This document shows, in pieces, positions 11,246-19,404 of a DNA stretch of 43,751 nucleotides (position 1 is the first letter of the stretch; each line of letters begins with the position of its first letter). The notes under the pieces were generated by a model. That model saw nothing but the letters and a program-made list of their open reading frames with translations. It did not search any database and was not told where the DNA came from. The translations under genes were made by a program, and so were the position numbers. The DNA is from DASYXT01 sp035934555 (GTDB taxonomy: Bacteria > Verrucomicrobiota > Verrucomicrobiia > Limisphaerales > UBA8199), in NCBI GenBank assembly GCA_035934555.1, contig DASYXT010000095.1:1-43751 (forward strand). Direction: 5' to 3'.

Positions 11246-11746
11246 TTAGAGATTTTTCCGCGATGATTCGAATCCCTTCGCGCGCTCCATTTTTGTCTTC
11301 ATCAAGCCTGGTCTTTCCGCGGCTTTTTCCCACTCTCTGATCGCGCCGGGGACGATGCTGAACAGGGGGTGAGCATCCGGTATGGTGACGACACGGAGGC
11401 GGCGATGAAGGTGCGGGGCCCGGGTGCGGAGCTTGGCCAGCAAGTGTTTCCATTCGTAAAGCAACTGGCCCTGGGTTTCCTCGATTTGGCCGCGGAACCT
11501 GGGGCGCGAGATTTTGGAGGCGTCGAAGTGGTAGCCTCGAAGTTGGGCTTCGTCGGCGATGCCGGCCAGGAAGGCGGCGATGGCTTGAACCGCGCGTGGG
11601 CGGGAGCGGAAGCGGGCGAGTTGCGGGTGTTTGGTGTAGCCGCGGGTGCGCCCCTGCAAAACTTTCTGAGCGAGCAAGGCCTCACGCCAGGCGGCAACGA
11701 GTCCTTTGGTATCAAGGTACCGTGGATGGAGGGTCCAGATTCGCAT
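11246..11746 (-). CDS. Pyrimidine-dimer DNA glycosylase / endonuclease V family protein
   Basis: This 166-residue DNA-repair enzyme has the family's N-terminal signature MRIWTLHPRYLDTKGLVAAW, then REALLAQKVLQGRTRGYTKHPQLARF. A helical centre (RGYHFDASKI) and a C-terminal helical region follow. Family members excise UV-induced cyclobutane dimers, using the N-terminal amine after Met removal in T4 endonuclease V. The start is clear because the signature begins at the ATG. The final 15 or so residues (KMERAKGFESSRKNL) come from the tRNA 3'-end fragment and are not part of the family domain, so the original C-terminus was probably replaced at an insertion junction. It is a single-gene unit. Confidence 0.85.
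   Translation of the reverse strand: MRIWTLHPRYLDTKGLVAAWREALLAQKVLQGRTRGYTKHPQLARFRSRPRAVQAIAAFLAGIADEAQLRGYHFDASKISRPRFRGQIEETQGQLLYEWKHLLAKLRTRAPHLHRRLRVVTIPDAHPLFSIVPGAIREWEKAAERPGLMKTKMERAKGFESSRKNL
11267..11289 (+). repeat. tRNA 3'-end fragment, copy 3 (att-like)
   Basis: This is the third direct copy: T-loop TTCGAAT, CCCTT, acceptor strand CGCGCGC, T, CCA, then TTTTT. It differs from the other two at one acceptor base. It lies inside the 3' end of the pyrimidine-dimer glycosylase frame on the opposite strand, so the last residues of that protein (GFESSRKNL) are antisense tRNA sequence. No 5' tRNA half is present. Confidence 0.75.
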
Positions 11747-11929
11747 AGTGAGGCGGGCGGTGGCGTGTCAGTGCTGCCGGAGACAGGTCATTGTTGGAGC
11801 TGGAGCATACCGCAGGCGGGGGAAAGCCGAAAGCCGGGAGATGCTGGGATGGACCTTTAGGGGTTCTGTGGATCTCGAAGCCCGCGGGGATTGCGTCAGC
11901 CATCGGACTTCTTGCGTGTCGGCGACAAG

Positions 11930-13039
11930 TCACTCCTCTTCCACGCGATAGAAGCGATGTCCGTTCGGGCCGGGCGGCCCATTAAGTGTTATCACGCCTC
12001 CGGTGCCGGATACCTGAGGCATCGTCGTCCAAGTGGTGTCGGTCAGCGAATCTTTATACTGCAAGGCATATGCTTTGCCGCTCTGCGTCTGAACGGAAAC
12101 GGAGAAGCCGCTGGGGCCCAAACGCGGATCGGTCGCGACGAGGGCCAACGCCGAACCGGTGAGGGCCAGGCTGTAATTCCAGCCCGCAGCCACTTGCTGC
12201 ACGTTGCTCAGGTTCGACGGCACATTGCATTGGCCGGATTCGTTCCCGCCGTATGCGGCCACCGACGGTAGCGTTCCCGGCTGGATGGCTAGCCAATGAT
12301 CATCCCCGGCGGCGATCCCCGTCACCCCACTGATCCCTGGTGGAATGGTTGGGGTCAGCCCCCAGCCGACAACGGTGCCGTCTGACTTAAGCGCCAGGCA
12401 ATAATGCTCGCTGGCGGAAATCGCGGTCACCCCGGTGAGGCCGGACGGTACGATCGTTTGGCCTGCGTCATCCGCGCCCCATGCTACCACGGTGCCCCCC
12501 GAAAGCAGAGCCACACTATAATTCCAGCTTGCGGCAATCGCGCTGACGCCACTCAGCCCGGCGGGCACGTCGCATTGCCCATATAAATCCGAACCCCAGG
12601 CTGAAACCGTTCCGTCCCCATGCAACGCCAGGGCGTGAGAGCGCCCGGCGGCAATGGCAATCACTCCGGCAAGATTCGGCGGCACGTTGCACTGCGCGTA
12701 TTGGTTGTCGCCCCAGGCCGTCACCGTGCCGTCTGATTTAAGCGCCACGCTGAAGAATGCGCCGGCCGCAACTGCGGTTACCCCGCTCAAGCCGGCCGGC
12801 ACCTCACATTGATTGTCGAAATCGTAACCCCAAGCAACCACGGTTGCGTCCGATCGCAGGGCCAGGGAATGGTCCAGCGAACTCGAGATCGCGACGATGT
12901 CGTTCAATCCTGACGGCATGTTGGTTTGGCCGCCGCCCCAAGGCACCACCGTGCCAGGATTCGCCTGCGCGGGAGCGCAATACCAGGGCCAAGCCAGGCC
13001 AAAACAAAGCCACAACGCGGTTCGGGGATTCATTTTCAT
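11930..13039 (-). CDS. Secreted RCC1-repeat protein with C-terminal FYRV module
   Basis: The 369-residue exported protein has a signal peptide (about 1-26, ending PAQA) and about seven RCC1-type beta-propeller blades (about 30-300). The repeat unit is roughly V-P-x-G-L-x-x-V-x-A-I-A-A-G-x-x-x-S-x-A-L-K-x-D-G-T-V-x-A-W-G. A Cys recurs in four blades (Q-C-[EDN]-V-P). The last 70 residues form a separate module with YALQYKDSLTDTTW and a terminal RFYRVEEE, which also closes the larger RCC1 protein at 22852. No enzyme motif is seen; a binding or surface role is inferred. It diverges from the paralog pair at 13210. Confidence 0.85.
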   Translation of the reverse strand: MKMNPRTALWLCFGLAWPWYCAPAQANPGTVVPWGGGQTNMPSGLNDIVAISSSLDHSLALRSDATVVAWGYDFDNQCEVPAGLSGVTAVAAGAFFSVALKSDGTVTAWGDNQYAQCNVPPNLAGVIAIAAGRSHALALHGDGTVSAWGSDLYGQCDVPAGLSGVSAIAASWNYSVALLSGGTVVAWGADDAGQTIVPSGLTGVTAISASEHYCLALKSDGTVVGWGLTPTIPPGISGVTGIAAGDDHWLAIQPGTLPSVAAYGGNESGQCNVPSNLSNVQQVAAGWNYSLALTGSALALVATDPRLGPSGFSVSVQTQSGKAYALQYKDSLTDTTWTTMPQVSGTGGVITLNGPPGPNGHRFYRVEEE

Positions 13040-13119
13040 TTGTCTTTCTTTCTACAAGTCGGTTTCACGTGCCGCCCATTCTGGAACGTTGGACCGATAA
13101 AGCGAAAAAGGCTCTTGAA

Positions 13120-13160
13120 CAAGTGGGGAATACCCCGTGGGGCTTTTTTCGCCCCCCCGG
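13120..13160. promoter_or_regulatory. GC-rich hairpin region between divergent genes
   Basis: In the gap between the divergent RCC1 gene and the secreted-protein pair, GGGGAATACCCC is followed by GTGGGGC-TTTTTT-CGCCCC. It can form two small alternative hairpins. It could be an attenuator or terminator-like element for the rightward genes, or a regulator site. No clear sigma-70 boxes could be placed. Confidence 0.3.
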
Positions 13161-13209
13161 CGAGGCAACTACCCATGGCACAAAGAATCCGCGACTCTAT
13201 TCTGGTGGC

Positions 13210-13806
13210 ATGATTTCAAAGACCGTCCTGGCCGTGCTCGGGCTGGCCAGCCTGTTGCCGGTTGGTTGCTTCGCCCAGAACGAGTTGCTGCTCACCTTCC
13301 GCGGCAGCTATTACCAGGCCGACGCGAATGGGAACATCGTGGGCCATCCCGTCACCGAACAAACCTGGCTCCTCGAAGCCGCCGAAGCCGGCGGCACCAC
13401 CGATACCAGCGGCATGGCCATTGTGTATCACGTGGGCGGGAGCGGTTTCGGAGACACGATCGATGTCGTGGACCGCGCGACCGGCGCAACCCTGACCAGC
13501 CTGCTAGGGCTGTTCTTTGGCGACCCCAGCGTCGAGGATATCGGGCATCTGCCCGTTTACAATGCGGCTGGCGATCAGGAGCGCCGCGTGGACCAGGTGT
13601 TCGTGTTTTACGGGGGCAATTTCGAGGCCGGAGAATCGTTGGGCTCCGCGTTCGTGACCAAACGCTTTCAGCAGGATGCCTCCGGTAACCGGCACGATAC
13701 AGTCGAGGCCGACCTCAATTATCTGGCCCTGGCCGAAGGCACGAACGCGACCCACATGGTCGTGGGAACATTCACCACCACCCGGCCATTTGTCCCTGGG
13801 CAGTGA
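13210..13806 (+). CDS. Small secreted protein of unknown function, paralog A
   Basis: The 198-residue exported protein begins with a signal peptide (MISKTVLAVLGLASLLPVGCFA, cleavage before QN). The mature part is predicted beta-rich, with NELLLTFRGSYYQADANG, a PVTEQTWLLEAA motif, GDTIDVVDRATGA and a conserved ending V-G-T-F-T-T-T-R-P-F. The frame is open far upstream, but the signal peptide fixes ATG 13210. The next gene is clearly a paralog with the same order of motifs. No known domain is recognised. It is probably periplasmic or extracellular. Confidence 0.75.
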   Translation: MISKTVLAVLGLASLLPVGCFAQNELLLTFRGSYYQADANGNIVGHPVTEQTWLLEAAEAGGTTDTSGMAIVYHVGGSGFGDTIDVVDRATGATLTSLLGLFFGDPSVEDIGHLPVYNAAGDQERRVDQVFVFYGGNFEAGESLGSAFVTKRFQQDASGNRHDTVEADLNYLALAEGTNATHMVVGTFTTTRPFVPGQ

Positions 13807-13831
13807 GTCAACTCGCACCGAAAGTTTACGC

Positions 13832-14434
13832 ATGAAATCACTCTTACCCCTGCTTGCCGCCCTGCCGGTGTTGCTCGCGTCGCCGGCGATGGCCCAAAAC
13901 GAATTCTATGTCACTTTTCGCGGCACCGTCTGGCGCACCAATAGTGTCGGCAATCTCACACCCAATCCAATCACCGAGCAAGACCTGCTGCTGGCCGCCG
14001 CGCAGGTCTGGGGCCGCACGGATGCCACCGGCCTGTCCCTGGTCTATCATGTTCAAGGCAACCCAGGACTGGGTGACACCATCGATGTGGTGGATTCCGC
14101 CAACACCGGCAGCTTTTACCTGAATTATTTTGGATTCTATTTCGGCGAGGCGACGCAAAGTACGCCGGACCGCGTCGCCCTTACCAACTCCACCGACACC
14201 ATGGTCCGGCGCATCGACCACATTTATACCCAAACCGCTACTTTTTACACCTCACCCAATCCCGGCGGTCATGACATGGGCACGGGCTTCATCACGAAAC
14301 GATTCATGAAGGATAGCAGCGGAAATCCCCGGGGCACGATCGATGGACAGTTTTATTGGCTGGTCCGCCCGCAGAACAATATCGGCGGGATGATGTGCAA
14401 AGGAACCTTCACCACCACGAGACCCTTCCCATAA
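13832..14434 (+). CDS. Small secreted protein of unknown function, paralog B
   Basis: This 200-residue protein is a tandem paralog of the gene 25 bp upstream. It has a signal peptide (cleavage after ASPAMA), then NEFYVTFRGTVWRTNSVGN, PITEQDLLLAAAQ, LSLVYHVQGN, GDTIDVVDS, FITKRFMKDSSGNPR and the same GTFTTTRPF ending. The shared blocks TFRG, ITEQ, GDTIDVVD, TKRF and TFTTTRPF show a duplication that has since diverged. The pair probably forms one transcription unit. I know of no assigned function. Confidence 0.75.
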   Translation: MKSLLPLLAALPVLLASPAMAQNEFYVTFRGTVWRTNSVGNLTPNPITEQDLLLAAAQVWGRTDATGLSLVYHVQGNPGLGDTIDVVDSANTGSFYLNYFGFYFGEATQSTPDRVALTNSTDTMVRRIDHIYTQTATFYTSPNPGGHDMGTGFITKRFMKDSSGNPRGTIDGQFYWLVRPQNNIGGMMCKGTFTTTRPFP

Positions 14435-14685
14435 CGCAAAAAAAATGCGCGGTCGGCTGGCCGGCAGAGCTCAATAATCCATCCCGCCCTACTCCAATAC
14501 TGAATTGGCAAATGGTCGCTCGGGAAGGTGCTGCCGCGTGCTCTGCGGTTTTGGGTCTTTTGGCGATCTTCCTGCCCCAACCTTCTGGCGCTTTGGCCAC
14601 ACTATCGAGCCTGGGGGTACAGTGCGCGCCGTGCGCGCCGAGGACCCTTTCCAATGTCCCAGGCCTCTGCTAGCTTGGCAGGCCT

Positions 14686-15462
14686 ATGAACTTTTGGGAT
14701 GAGTGGGTTGCCGAATGGCTGGAAGGCCTGGGCCGGCTGACGTTGCTGGCGAAAGAGACGTTGGCCTCTCTGCTCACCTTTAAGGTGGCCTGGCGTGACC
14801 TGCTGTACCAGATTTATTTTGTCGGCGTAAAATCCCAGTCAGTGGTGCTGATCACCGGCGCGTTCACGGGCATGGTGCTCGGCGCGCAAACCTATTTCCA
14901 GTTTCACAAAGTCAAAATGGACACCGCGACTCTCGCGGTGGTGAGCGTATCAATGTGCAGCGAGCTGGGACCGGTGTTGACCGGGCTGATGGTGGCGGGC
15001 CGGGTGGGCGCAGCCATCGCGGCCGAATTGGGGACAATGCGTGTGACGGAGCAAATCGACGCGCTGCGGACATTAGCGACGCACCCGGTGGATTACCTGG
15101 TGGTGCCGCGGTTGGTGGCGTTGCACACCGCCCTGCCACTGCTGACCGCTGAGTCCATCGTCGTCGGAATATTCGCCGGTTACCTGGTCGGCGTATATTT
15201 GCTCGGGATCGATCCCGCGTACTCGTGGTACAATATGGTCAAGTACACCGGCACGGCGGATGTGGCGATTGGGCTAATTAAGTCGGTGATCTTTGGGGGG
15301 ATCGTCGCGATTATTGGTTGCTATAAGGGCATGTTCTGCGGCGAAGGCGCCGAAGGGGTGGGCCGCGCGACCACCGAGGCGGTGGTCTATTCGTCTATCA
15401 CGATCCTGATCACGAACTTTTTTCTGACCCTGAGCCTTGGCCAGCTCCTGCACACCTTTTAG
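14686..15462 (+). CDS. mlaE: MlaE-type lipid ABC transporter permease
   Basis: This 258-residue inner-membrane permease belongs to the Mla-type phospholipid trafficking system. It has the MlaE-domain features: an N-terminal amphipathic segment, VVLITGAFTGMVLGAQTYFQF, SELGPVLTGLMVAGRVGAAIAAELGTMRVTEQIDAL (the permease signature), then further membrane helices. It is first of four tightly spaced genes (gap to mlaF 9 bp), which predicts one operon. No mlaB or mlaC is present. Confidence 0.94.
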   Translation: MNFWDEWVAEWLEGLGRLTLLAKETLASLLTFKVAWRDLLYQIYFVGVKSQSVVLITGAFTGMVLGAQTYFQFHKVKMDTATLAVVSVSMCSELGPVLTGLMVAGRVGAAIAAELGTMRVTEQIDALRTLATHPVDYLVVPRLVALHTALPLLTAESIVVGIFAGYLVGVYLLGIDPAYSWYNMVKYTGTADVAIGLIKSVIFGGIVAIIGCYKGMFCGEGAEGVGRATTEAVVYSSITILITNFFLTLSLGQLLHTF

Positions 15463-15471
15463 GCCATCGCC

Positions 15472-16212
15472 ATGATCGAAGTCCGCGGTCTCAATAAGAG
15501 CTTCGGCGCCCACCAGATTCTGGCGGACGTGAGCTTTTGCATCGATAAAGGCGAATCGGTCGTGATCATCGGCCGGAGCGGCGGCGGCAAGAGCGTGCTC
15601 TTGAAGCACCTCATCGCCCTGCTCAAGCCCGACAGCGGCGAGGTGCTCATCGACGGCCAGAACATCGTGCCGCTTAATGAACGCCAACTCCTGCCCGTGC
15701 GCCACAAATTCGGCATGCTCTTTCAAAGCGCCGCGCTGTTCGATTCCATGACCGTCGCCGAAAACGTCGGGTTCGCTTTTCGCCGCGACCGTACGCTGGC
15801 GCCGGGGGAAATCGCGCAACGCGTGGCGCATGTGTTGGAGCTGGTGGAGTTGCCGGGCATCGAGGAAAAGAGCCCCTCAGAACTGTCGGGCGGGATGCGC
15901 AAACGGGTGGGCCTGGCCCGCGCGATTGTGTATCAGCCGGAGATTGTGCTGTATGACGAGCCGACGACCGGGTTGGACCCGGTGGTATCCGACAGCATTG
16001 ATAAACTGATTCTGCGGGTGCGGGACCGGCTGAAGGTCACTTCGGTGGTGGTCACTCACGACATGCGCAGCGCGCGCCGTTTGGGCCAGCGCATCATGAT
16101 GCTGCACGATAAACGAATTTATGCCACCGGCACTCCGGAGGAGATTTTTGACTCCCCCGATCCGGTGGTGCGGCGGTTTGTCGAAGGGATATCTGAAGAT
16201 AAAATCTTATGA
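15472..16212 (+). CDS. mlaF: MlaF-type ABC transporter ATPase
   Basis: This 246-residue ATPase powers the MlaFED complex. Walker A is GRSGGGKS (about residues 36-43), the signature is LSGGMRKRVGLARA, and Walker B is IVLYDEPTTGLDP, followed by the switch His in VVTHDMRSA. The LSGGM variant is typical of MlaF. The stop overlaps mlaD by four bases. The C-terminal tail (FVEGISEDKIL) is slightly longer than the core fold. Confidence 0.95.
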   Translation: MIEVRGLNKSFGAHQILADVSFCIDKGESVVIIGRSGGGKSVLLKHLIALLKPDSGEVLIDGQNIVPLNERQLLPVRHKFGMLFQSAALFDSMTVAENVGFAFRRDRTLAPGEIAQRVAHVLELVELPGIEEKSPSELSGGMRKRVGLARAIVYQPEIVLYDEPTTGLDPVVSDSIDKLILRVRDRLKVTSVVVTHDMRSARRLGQRIMMLHDKRIYATGTPEEIFDSPDPVVRRFVEGISEDKIL

Positions 16213-17192
16213 AACGTCTGGAGTGGAAAGTGGGGCTGTTCGTATTGATCGGGTTGGTGGCGCTGGCTGGGCTGCTGATCGAGTTCAGCAAGAGCGCCAG
16301 CTTTTTTCGCCCGACCTACACGATTCTGTTGCGAGCGCAGAACGCCGGCAGTTTGCGACCGCGGGCCCAGGTGCTGATGTCCGGCGTGCAGGTCGGCACC
16401 GTAGCGGACATCACGCTGGCGCCGAACGGCAAATACGTCACGGTCAACCTGGCGATTTATAAACAATACCGCATCTACAAAGATGCGCAATTTGTCATCG
16501 AGCAGTCCGGGTTTCTCGGCGACCAATACGTCGCCATTGTGCCTACCGCCAATGAAGGACCGTACTTTTCTCCAGGTGGAGAAAATGTGGCGCAAGCCGA
16601 GGCGCCGTTTAATCTGCAGGAGTTCACGCGGTCCGCCAGCGGGTTCATCACGCGCATCGACGACACGATCAAGAAGCTCAACGACTCGCTGGTCGAGGTG
16701 CAGCGCCTGGTCCTCAATCCCACGACGCTCACCAACCTGGCAATGACGGCAGCCAATCTGCGCACCGCCTCGCAACAGGCCACCACGACGCTTGGGCGTT
16801 TGGATGTGCTTATCGCCACCAATGGGCCGGCGCTCAACTACGCCGTGACGAACCTCGCCGGCTTTTCTGAAGGGATGCGGCAATTCGCCACTTCGCTCAA
16901 CGGCCTGGTGGACACCAACGCACCGCAGTTCAATGCCGCCGTCAGCAATCTGGCTGATTCGGCCCAGTCCCTCAAGAGCCTGATGGCCGATGTCCAAGCC
17001 GGCCATGGTCTGGCTGGGGAAGTGCTCAAAGATCCGCAGTTGGCCCGCTCGGTTTCGCAAATTATGTTTAACCTGAGTGTTACCACCAGCAACCTCAATC
17101 GGAACGGGCTTTGGGGAATCCTCTGGCATCATAAACCCCCTGAGCCGAAGGAGCCGCCGCCGAAAATATTGGAATCTCCCAAGGCCAGGTAG
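16209..17192 (+). CDS. mlaD: MlaD-like MCE-domain lipid-binding protein
   Basis: This 327-residue protein has one N-terminal membrane anchor (GLFVLIGLVALAGLLIEF) and one MCE domain (about 38-115, with YTILLRAQNAGSLRPRAQVLMSGVQVGTV). A long helical C-terminal part with many Asn/Thr/Ala follows (about 150-300), of the kind that forms a tunnel or coiled bundle in MCE hexamers. MCE proteins carry phospholipid between membranes. It is longer than E. coli MlaD (183 residues), as in other phyla. The C-terminal end is Pro/Lys-rich (PPEPKEPPPK). Confidence 0.9.
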   Translation: MKRLEWKVGLFVLIGLVALAGLLIEFSKSASFFRPTYTILLRAQNAGSLRPRAQVLMSGVQVGTVADITLAPNGKYVTVNLAIYKQYRIYKDAQFVIEQSGFLGDQYVAIVPTANEGPYFSPGGENVAQAEAPFNLQEFTRSASGFITRIDDTIKKLNDSLVEVQRLVLNPTTLTNLAMTAANLRTASQQATTTLGRLDVLIATNGPALNYAVTNLAGFSEGMRQFATSLNGLVDTNAPQFNAAVSNLADSAQSLKSLMADVQAGHGLAGEVLKDPQLARSVSQIMFNLSVTTSNLNRNGLWGILWHHKPPEPKEPPPKILESPKAR

Positions 17193-17195
17193 CCA

Positions 17196-18161
17196 ATGCG
17201 CGTAGTTGTCCTGAGCGACATCCACTACGCCAGCGCGCAAGAGCAGGCCCGCGGCAGCGATTTCGAAGTCGCCGCGGTCGTTCACCCGCTTGGCCGCCGG
17301 CTACTGCGTTGGTACCGGCGGTTCATCTGGCTGCGCGAACCACTGCAGAAGAATTATCTGCTCGACCGCTTTCTGGAGCGGTGCGGGGATGCCGATTGGG
17401 TGGTGGCCAATGGTGATTTTGCCTGTAACACCGCCTCCGTCGGCCTGAGCGATGACGCTGCGTGCCAAAGCGCCCGCGAGTGCCTCGAGAAACTGCGCGG
17501 CGCCTTCGGCGAGCGGTTCCGGGCAACCTTCGGCGATCATGAACTGGGCAAGGTTAGTTTTGTGGGTGGGCGCGGCGGGATGCGACTGGCCAGTTGGCAC
17601 CGGGCGCGCAATGAACTGGGCTTGGAACCGTTTTGGCAGGTGAACTGCGGTCGGTACCGGTTGATGGGAGTGGCTTCATCGCTCGTGGCGTTGCCGATCT
17701 TTCAACGCGACACTTTGCCCGAGCAACTTCCGGAATGGGAGCGGCTGCGTTCAGGACATATGGCCGACATTCGCCAGGCCTTCGCCGGGCTAGCCGCCGA
17801 CGAGCGGGTTTTGTTGTTCTGCCATGACCCGACCGCGCTGCCGTTTCTTTTGGAGCTGCCGGAAGTAGGGCAGCGGGTGAACCAAATCGAGCAAACGATC
17901 ATCGGCCATCTGCACTCGAATCTGGTGTTGTGGGCCAGCCGACGCCTGGCCGGCTTGCCGCGACTGGATTTTCTCGGCCACAGCGCCCGGCGCATGAGTT
18001 CGGCGCTACGCCAGGGCCGGCTCTGGCGCCCTTTTAACGTCCGGCTTTGTCCGGCCTTGGCAGGGATCGAGTTGCTTAAGGACGGCGGCTATTTCAGTAT
18101 CGAATTGGACCCGGAAGCACGCATGCCCGCTCAGTTCCGGCTCCATCCCATGCCGCGGTAA
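17196..18161 (+). CDS. Calcineurin-like metallophosphoesterase
   Basis: This 321-residue enzyme starts 3 bp after mlaD. Metal-binding motifs are in order: D-I-H (residues 8-10), NGDF, GDHE, CHDP and GHLHS. The third is usually G-N-H-[ED]; here Asp replaces the Asn, which may alter metal 2 or mean a related subfamily. There is no signal peptide. The close spacing suggests co-translation with the Mla operon, so a lipid-linked phosphoester is a reasonable substrate guess, but this is inference. Confidence 0.85.
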   Translation: MRVVVLSDIHYASAQEQARGSDFEVAAVVHPLGRRLLRWYRRFIWLREPLQKNYLLDRFLERCGDADWVVANGDFACNTASVGLSDDAACQSARECLEKLRGAFGERFRATFGDHELGKVSFVGGRGGMRLASWHRARNELGLEPFWQVNCGRYRLMGVASSLVALPIFQRDTLPEQLPEWERLRSGHMADIRQAFAGLAADERVLLFCHDPTALPFLLELPEVGQRVNQIEQTIIGHLHSNLVLWASRRLAGLPRLDFLGHSARRMSSALRQGRLWRPFNVRLCPALAGIELLKDGGYFSIELDPEARMPAQFRLHPMPR

Positions 18162-18172
18162 TGTGGATTGGA

Positions 18173-18305
18173 GGGGGCGGGAACGGTTCGTCTGATGGCT
18201 CGTCCCCGTTTATTCAATTCTGGCAATCCATCGCGGTACCGAGGCTGTTCCCGCTCTACTGAAGAATTCGGGGACGAGGCCGTCTGACGAGGCCGTCCCC
18301 GCCCC
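18173..18305. repeat. Large imperfect inverted repeat between convergent genes
   Basis: The left arm 18173-18208 (ending GGCTCGTCCCCG) pairs with the right arm 18269-18305 (starting CGGGGACGAGGC), about 36 bp each with several mismatches and a 60-bp loop. It fills the gap between the metallophosphoesterase and the LTxxQ gene. It could act as a two-way transcription stop, or be a REP/BIME-like mobile palindrome. No T-run makes it a standard intrinsic terminator. Confidence 0.65.
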
Positions 18306-18307
18306 GG

Positions 18308-19297
18308 TCAGTTCCCGCCGCCTTTGCCAAACATCTTGGCGGCCATCTTCATCCCCATCGCCTGCATGTCGCGCTGGCTGGCCAGGAATTGCTGATACGA
18401 ATTCAGTTGATCAGGACTGAGAATGCTTTGCGCGCGGTTCACATACAGTTGATTCAATTGCGCCTGCTCGGATTGGAACTGGTTGATCTTTTCCTCGGTG
18501 AACATCGAACCCATATTCGCGCTGACATTGTTCTGGTCCGAAAAGTCGGTGGTAAACTTGAACTTCTGCCGTTCGTCGGTCATGGCTTGAAGCAGAGCGG
18601 TTTGCTGATCGGCATTCAGCGCGGCACTTGCGCCGAGTTGGTCCTTAAACGTGTTCAACGTCATCCGATCGGGGATGGTTTTTTCATAGTCCTGGAATTG
18701 TTGGTAATTGGCATCGCCGAGAAATTGTTTAATGGCATTGTCCGCGGCAGTGGTTTGGTCCTTGGTCTGCTGCATGAGGTCTGAGCGCTGTTGGTCGGTG
18801 AGGTCGCCACCGAGCATCGCAACGCCCATGTTGGCGCCTACCATCATTTTTTTCATGATGAGGTCTTTGAAGGTCGCACTTTGTTCCGGCGTTAATTGCA
18901 GGCTGCCAAAATAATCCGCATAAGTCTTTTCCACGATCGGGCCCAGGACAGTCTGTTGCTGGCTCTGGATCATTTTCTTCATTTCGGGGCTTTTAAACAT
19001 TTCCGCGAGGGGATTAACATTGGTGGCGGCCTTGGCGTCCTGATTGGTGATGACTTGTTCCAGGTGGGTGACTTGCTCGGCTTTAGCGAGGGCGGTGTCG
19101 CGGGTCTTTTCGAGATGTTTCTTTAGGCTGGCCGCCTCTTGCTCCTGCTCGTCGAGGCGCGTCTGCATCTCCGTCAGGCTCTCGTTAAGCGTGGTTACGT
19201 CCTTCTGTACGCGCTTGGCGTTGGCGCGCTCATGGAAATAAAGACCGCCAAAAGAGACGGTGCCGATCAGCAGAATTGCTATCAGTAGATTCTTCAT
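18308..19297 (-). CDS. Periplasmic LTxxQ-repeat coiled-coil protein
   Basis: The 329-residue protein has an N-terminal signal/anchor (MKNLLIAILLIGTVSFGGLYF). A coiled coil follows (about 30-90), then a helical body with at least four LTxxQ-type motifs: LTPEQSATF, LTDQQRSDL, LNADQQTALL and LSPDQLNSY. This motif marks the Spy/CpxP superfamily of periplasmic chaperone or stress proteins, but the protein is twice their length and the order differs. A Gly/Met/Lys-rich tail ends it. Function beyond that resemblance is unknown. It is monocistronic and convergent with the Mla operon. Confidence 0.75.
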   Translation of the reverse strand: MKNLLIAILLIGTVSFGGLYFHERANAKRVQKDVTTLNESLTEMQTRLDEQEQEAASLKKHLEKTRDTALAKAEQVTHLEQVITNQDAKAATNVNPLAEMFKSPEMKKMIQSQQQTVLGPIVEKTYADYFGSLQLTPEQSATFKDLIMKKMMVGANMGVAMLGGDLTDQQRSDLMQQTKDQTTAADNAIKQFLGDANYQQFQDYEKTIPDRMTLNTFKDQLGASAALNADQQTALLQAMTDERQKFKFTTDFSDQNNVSANMGSMFTEEKINQFQSEQAQLNQLYVNRAQSILSPDQLNSYQQFLASQRDMQAMGMKMAAKMFGKGGGN

Positions 19298-19404
19298 AAG
19301 TTTTAAACAGGTAGAACGCTTCGAGTATTTGGATTATGCTGCAAGCAAGACCTCACGGCGATTATAATCTCTCCTGCCCTTTGGATACCCGCCGGTCAGA
19401 CCCA

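Noticed and set aside
12757..13209. An N-terminal extension of the first paralog
   Set aside because: The signal peptide begins at 13210 and the upstream frame overlaps the divergent RCC1 gene.
16119..17285. A 388-residue open frame on the minus strand
   Set aside because: It lies exactly opposite mlaD, has no domain pattern, and the plus-strand genes are certain.
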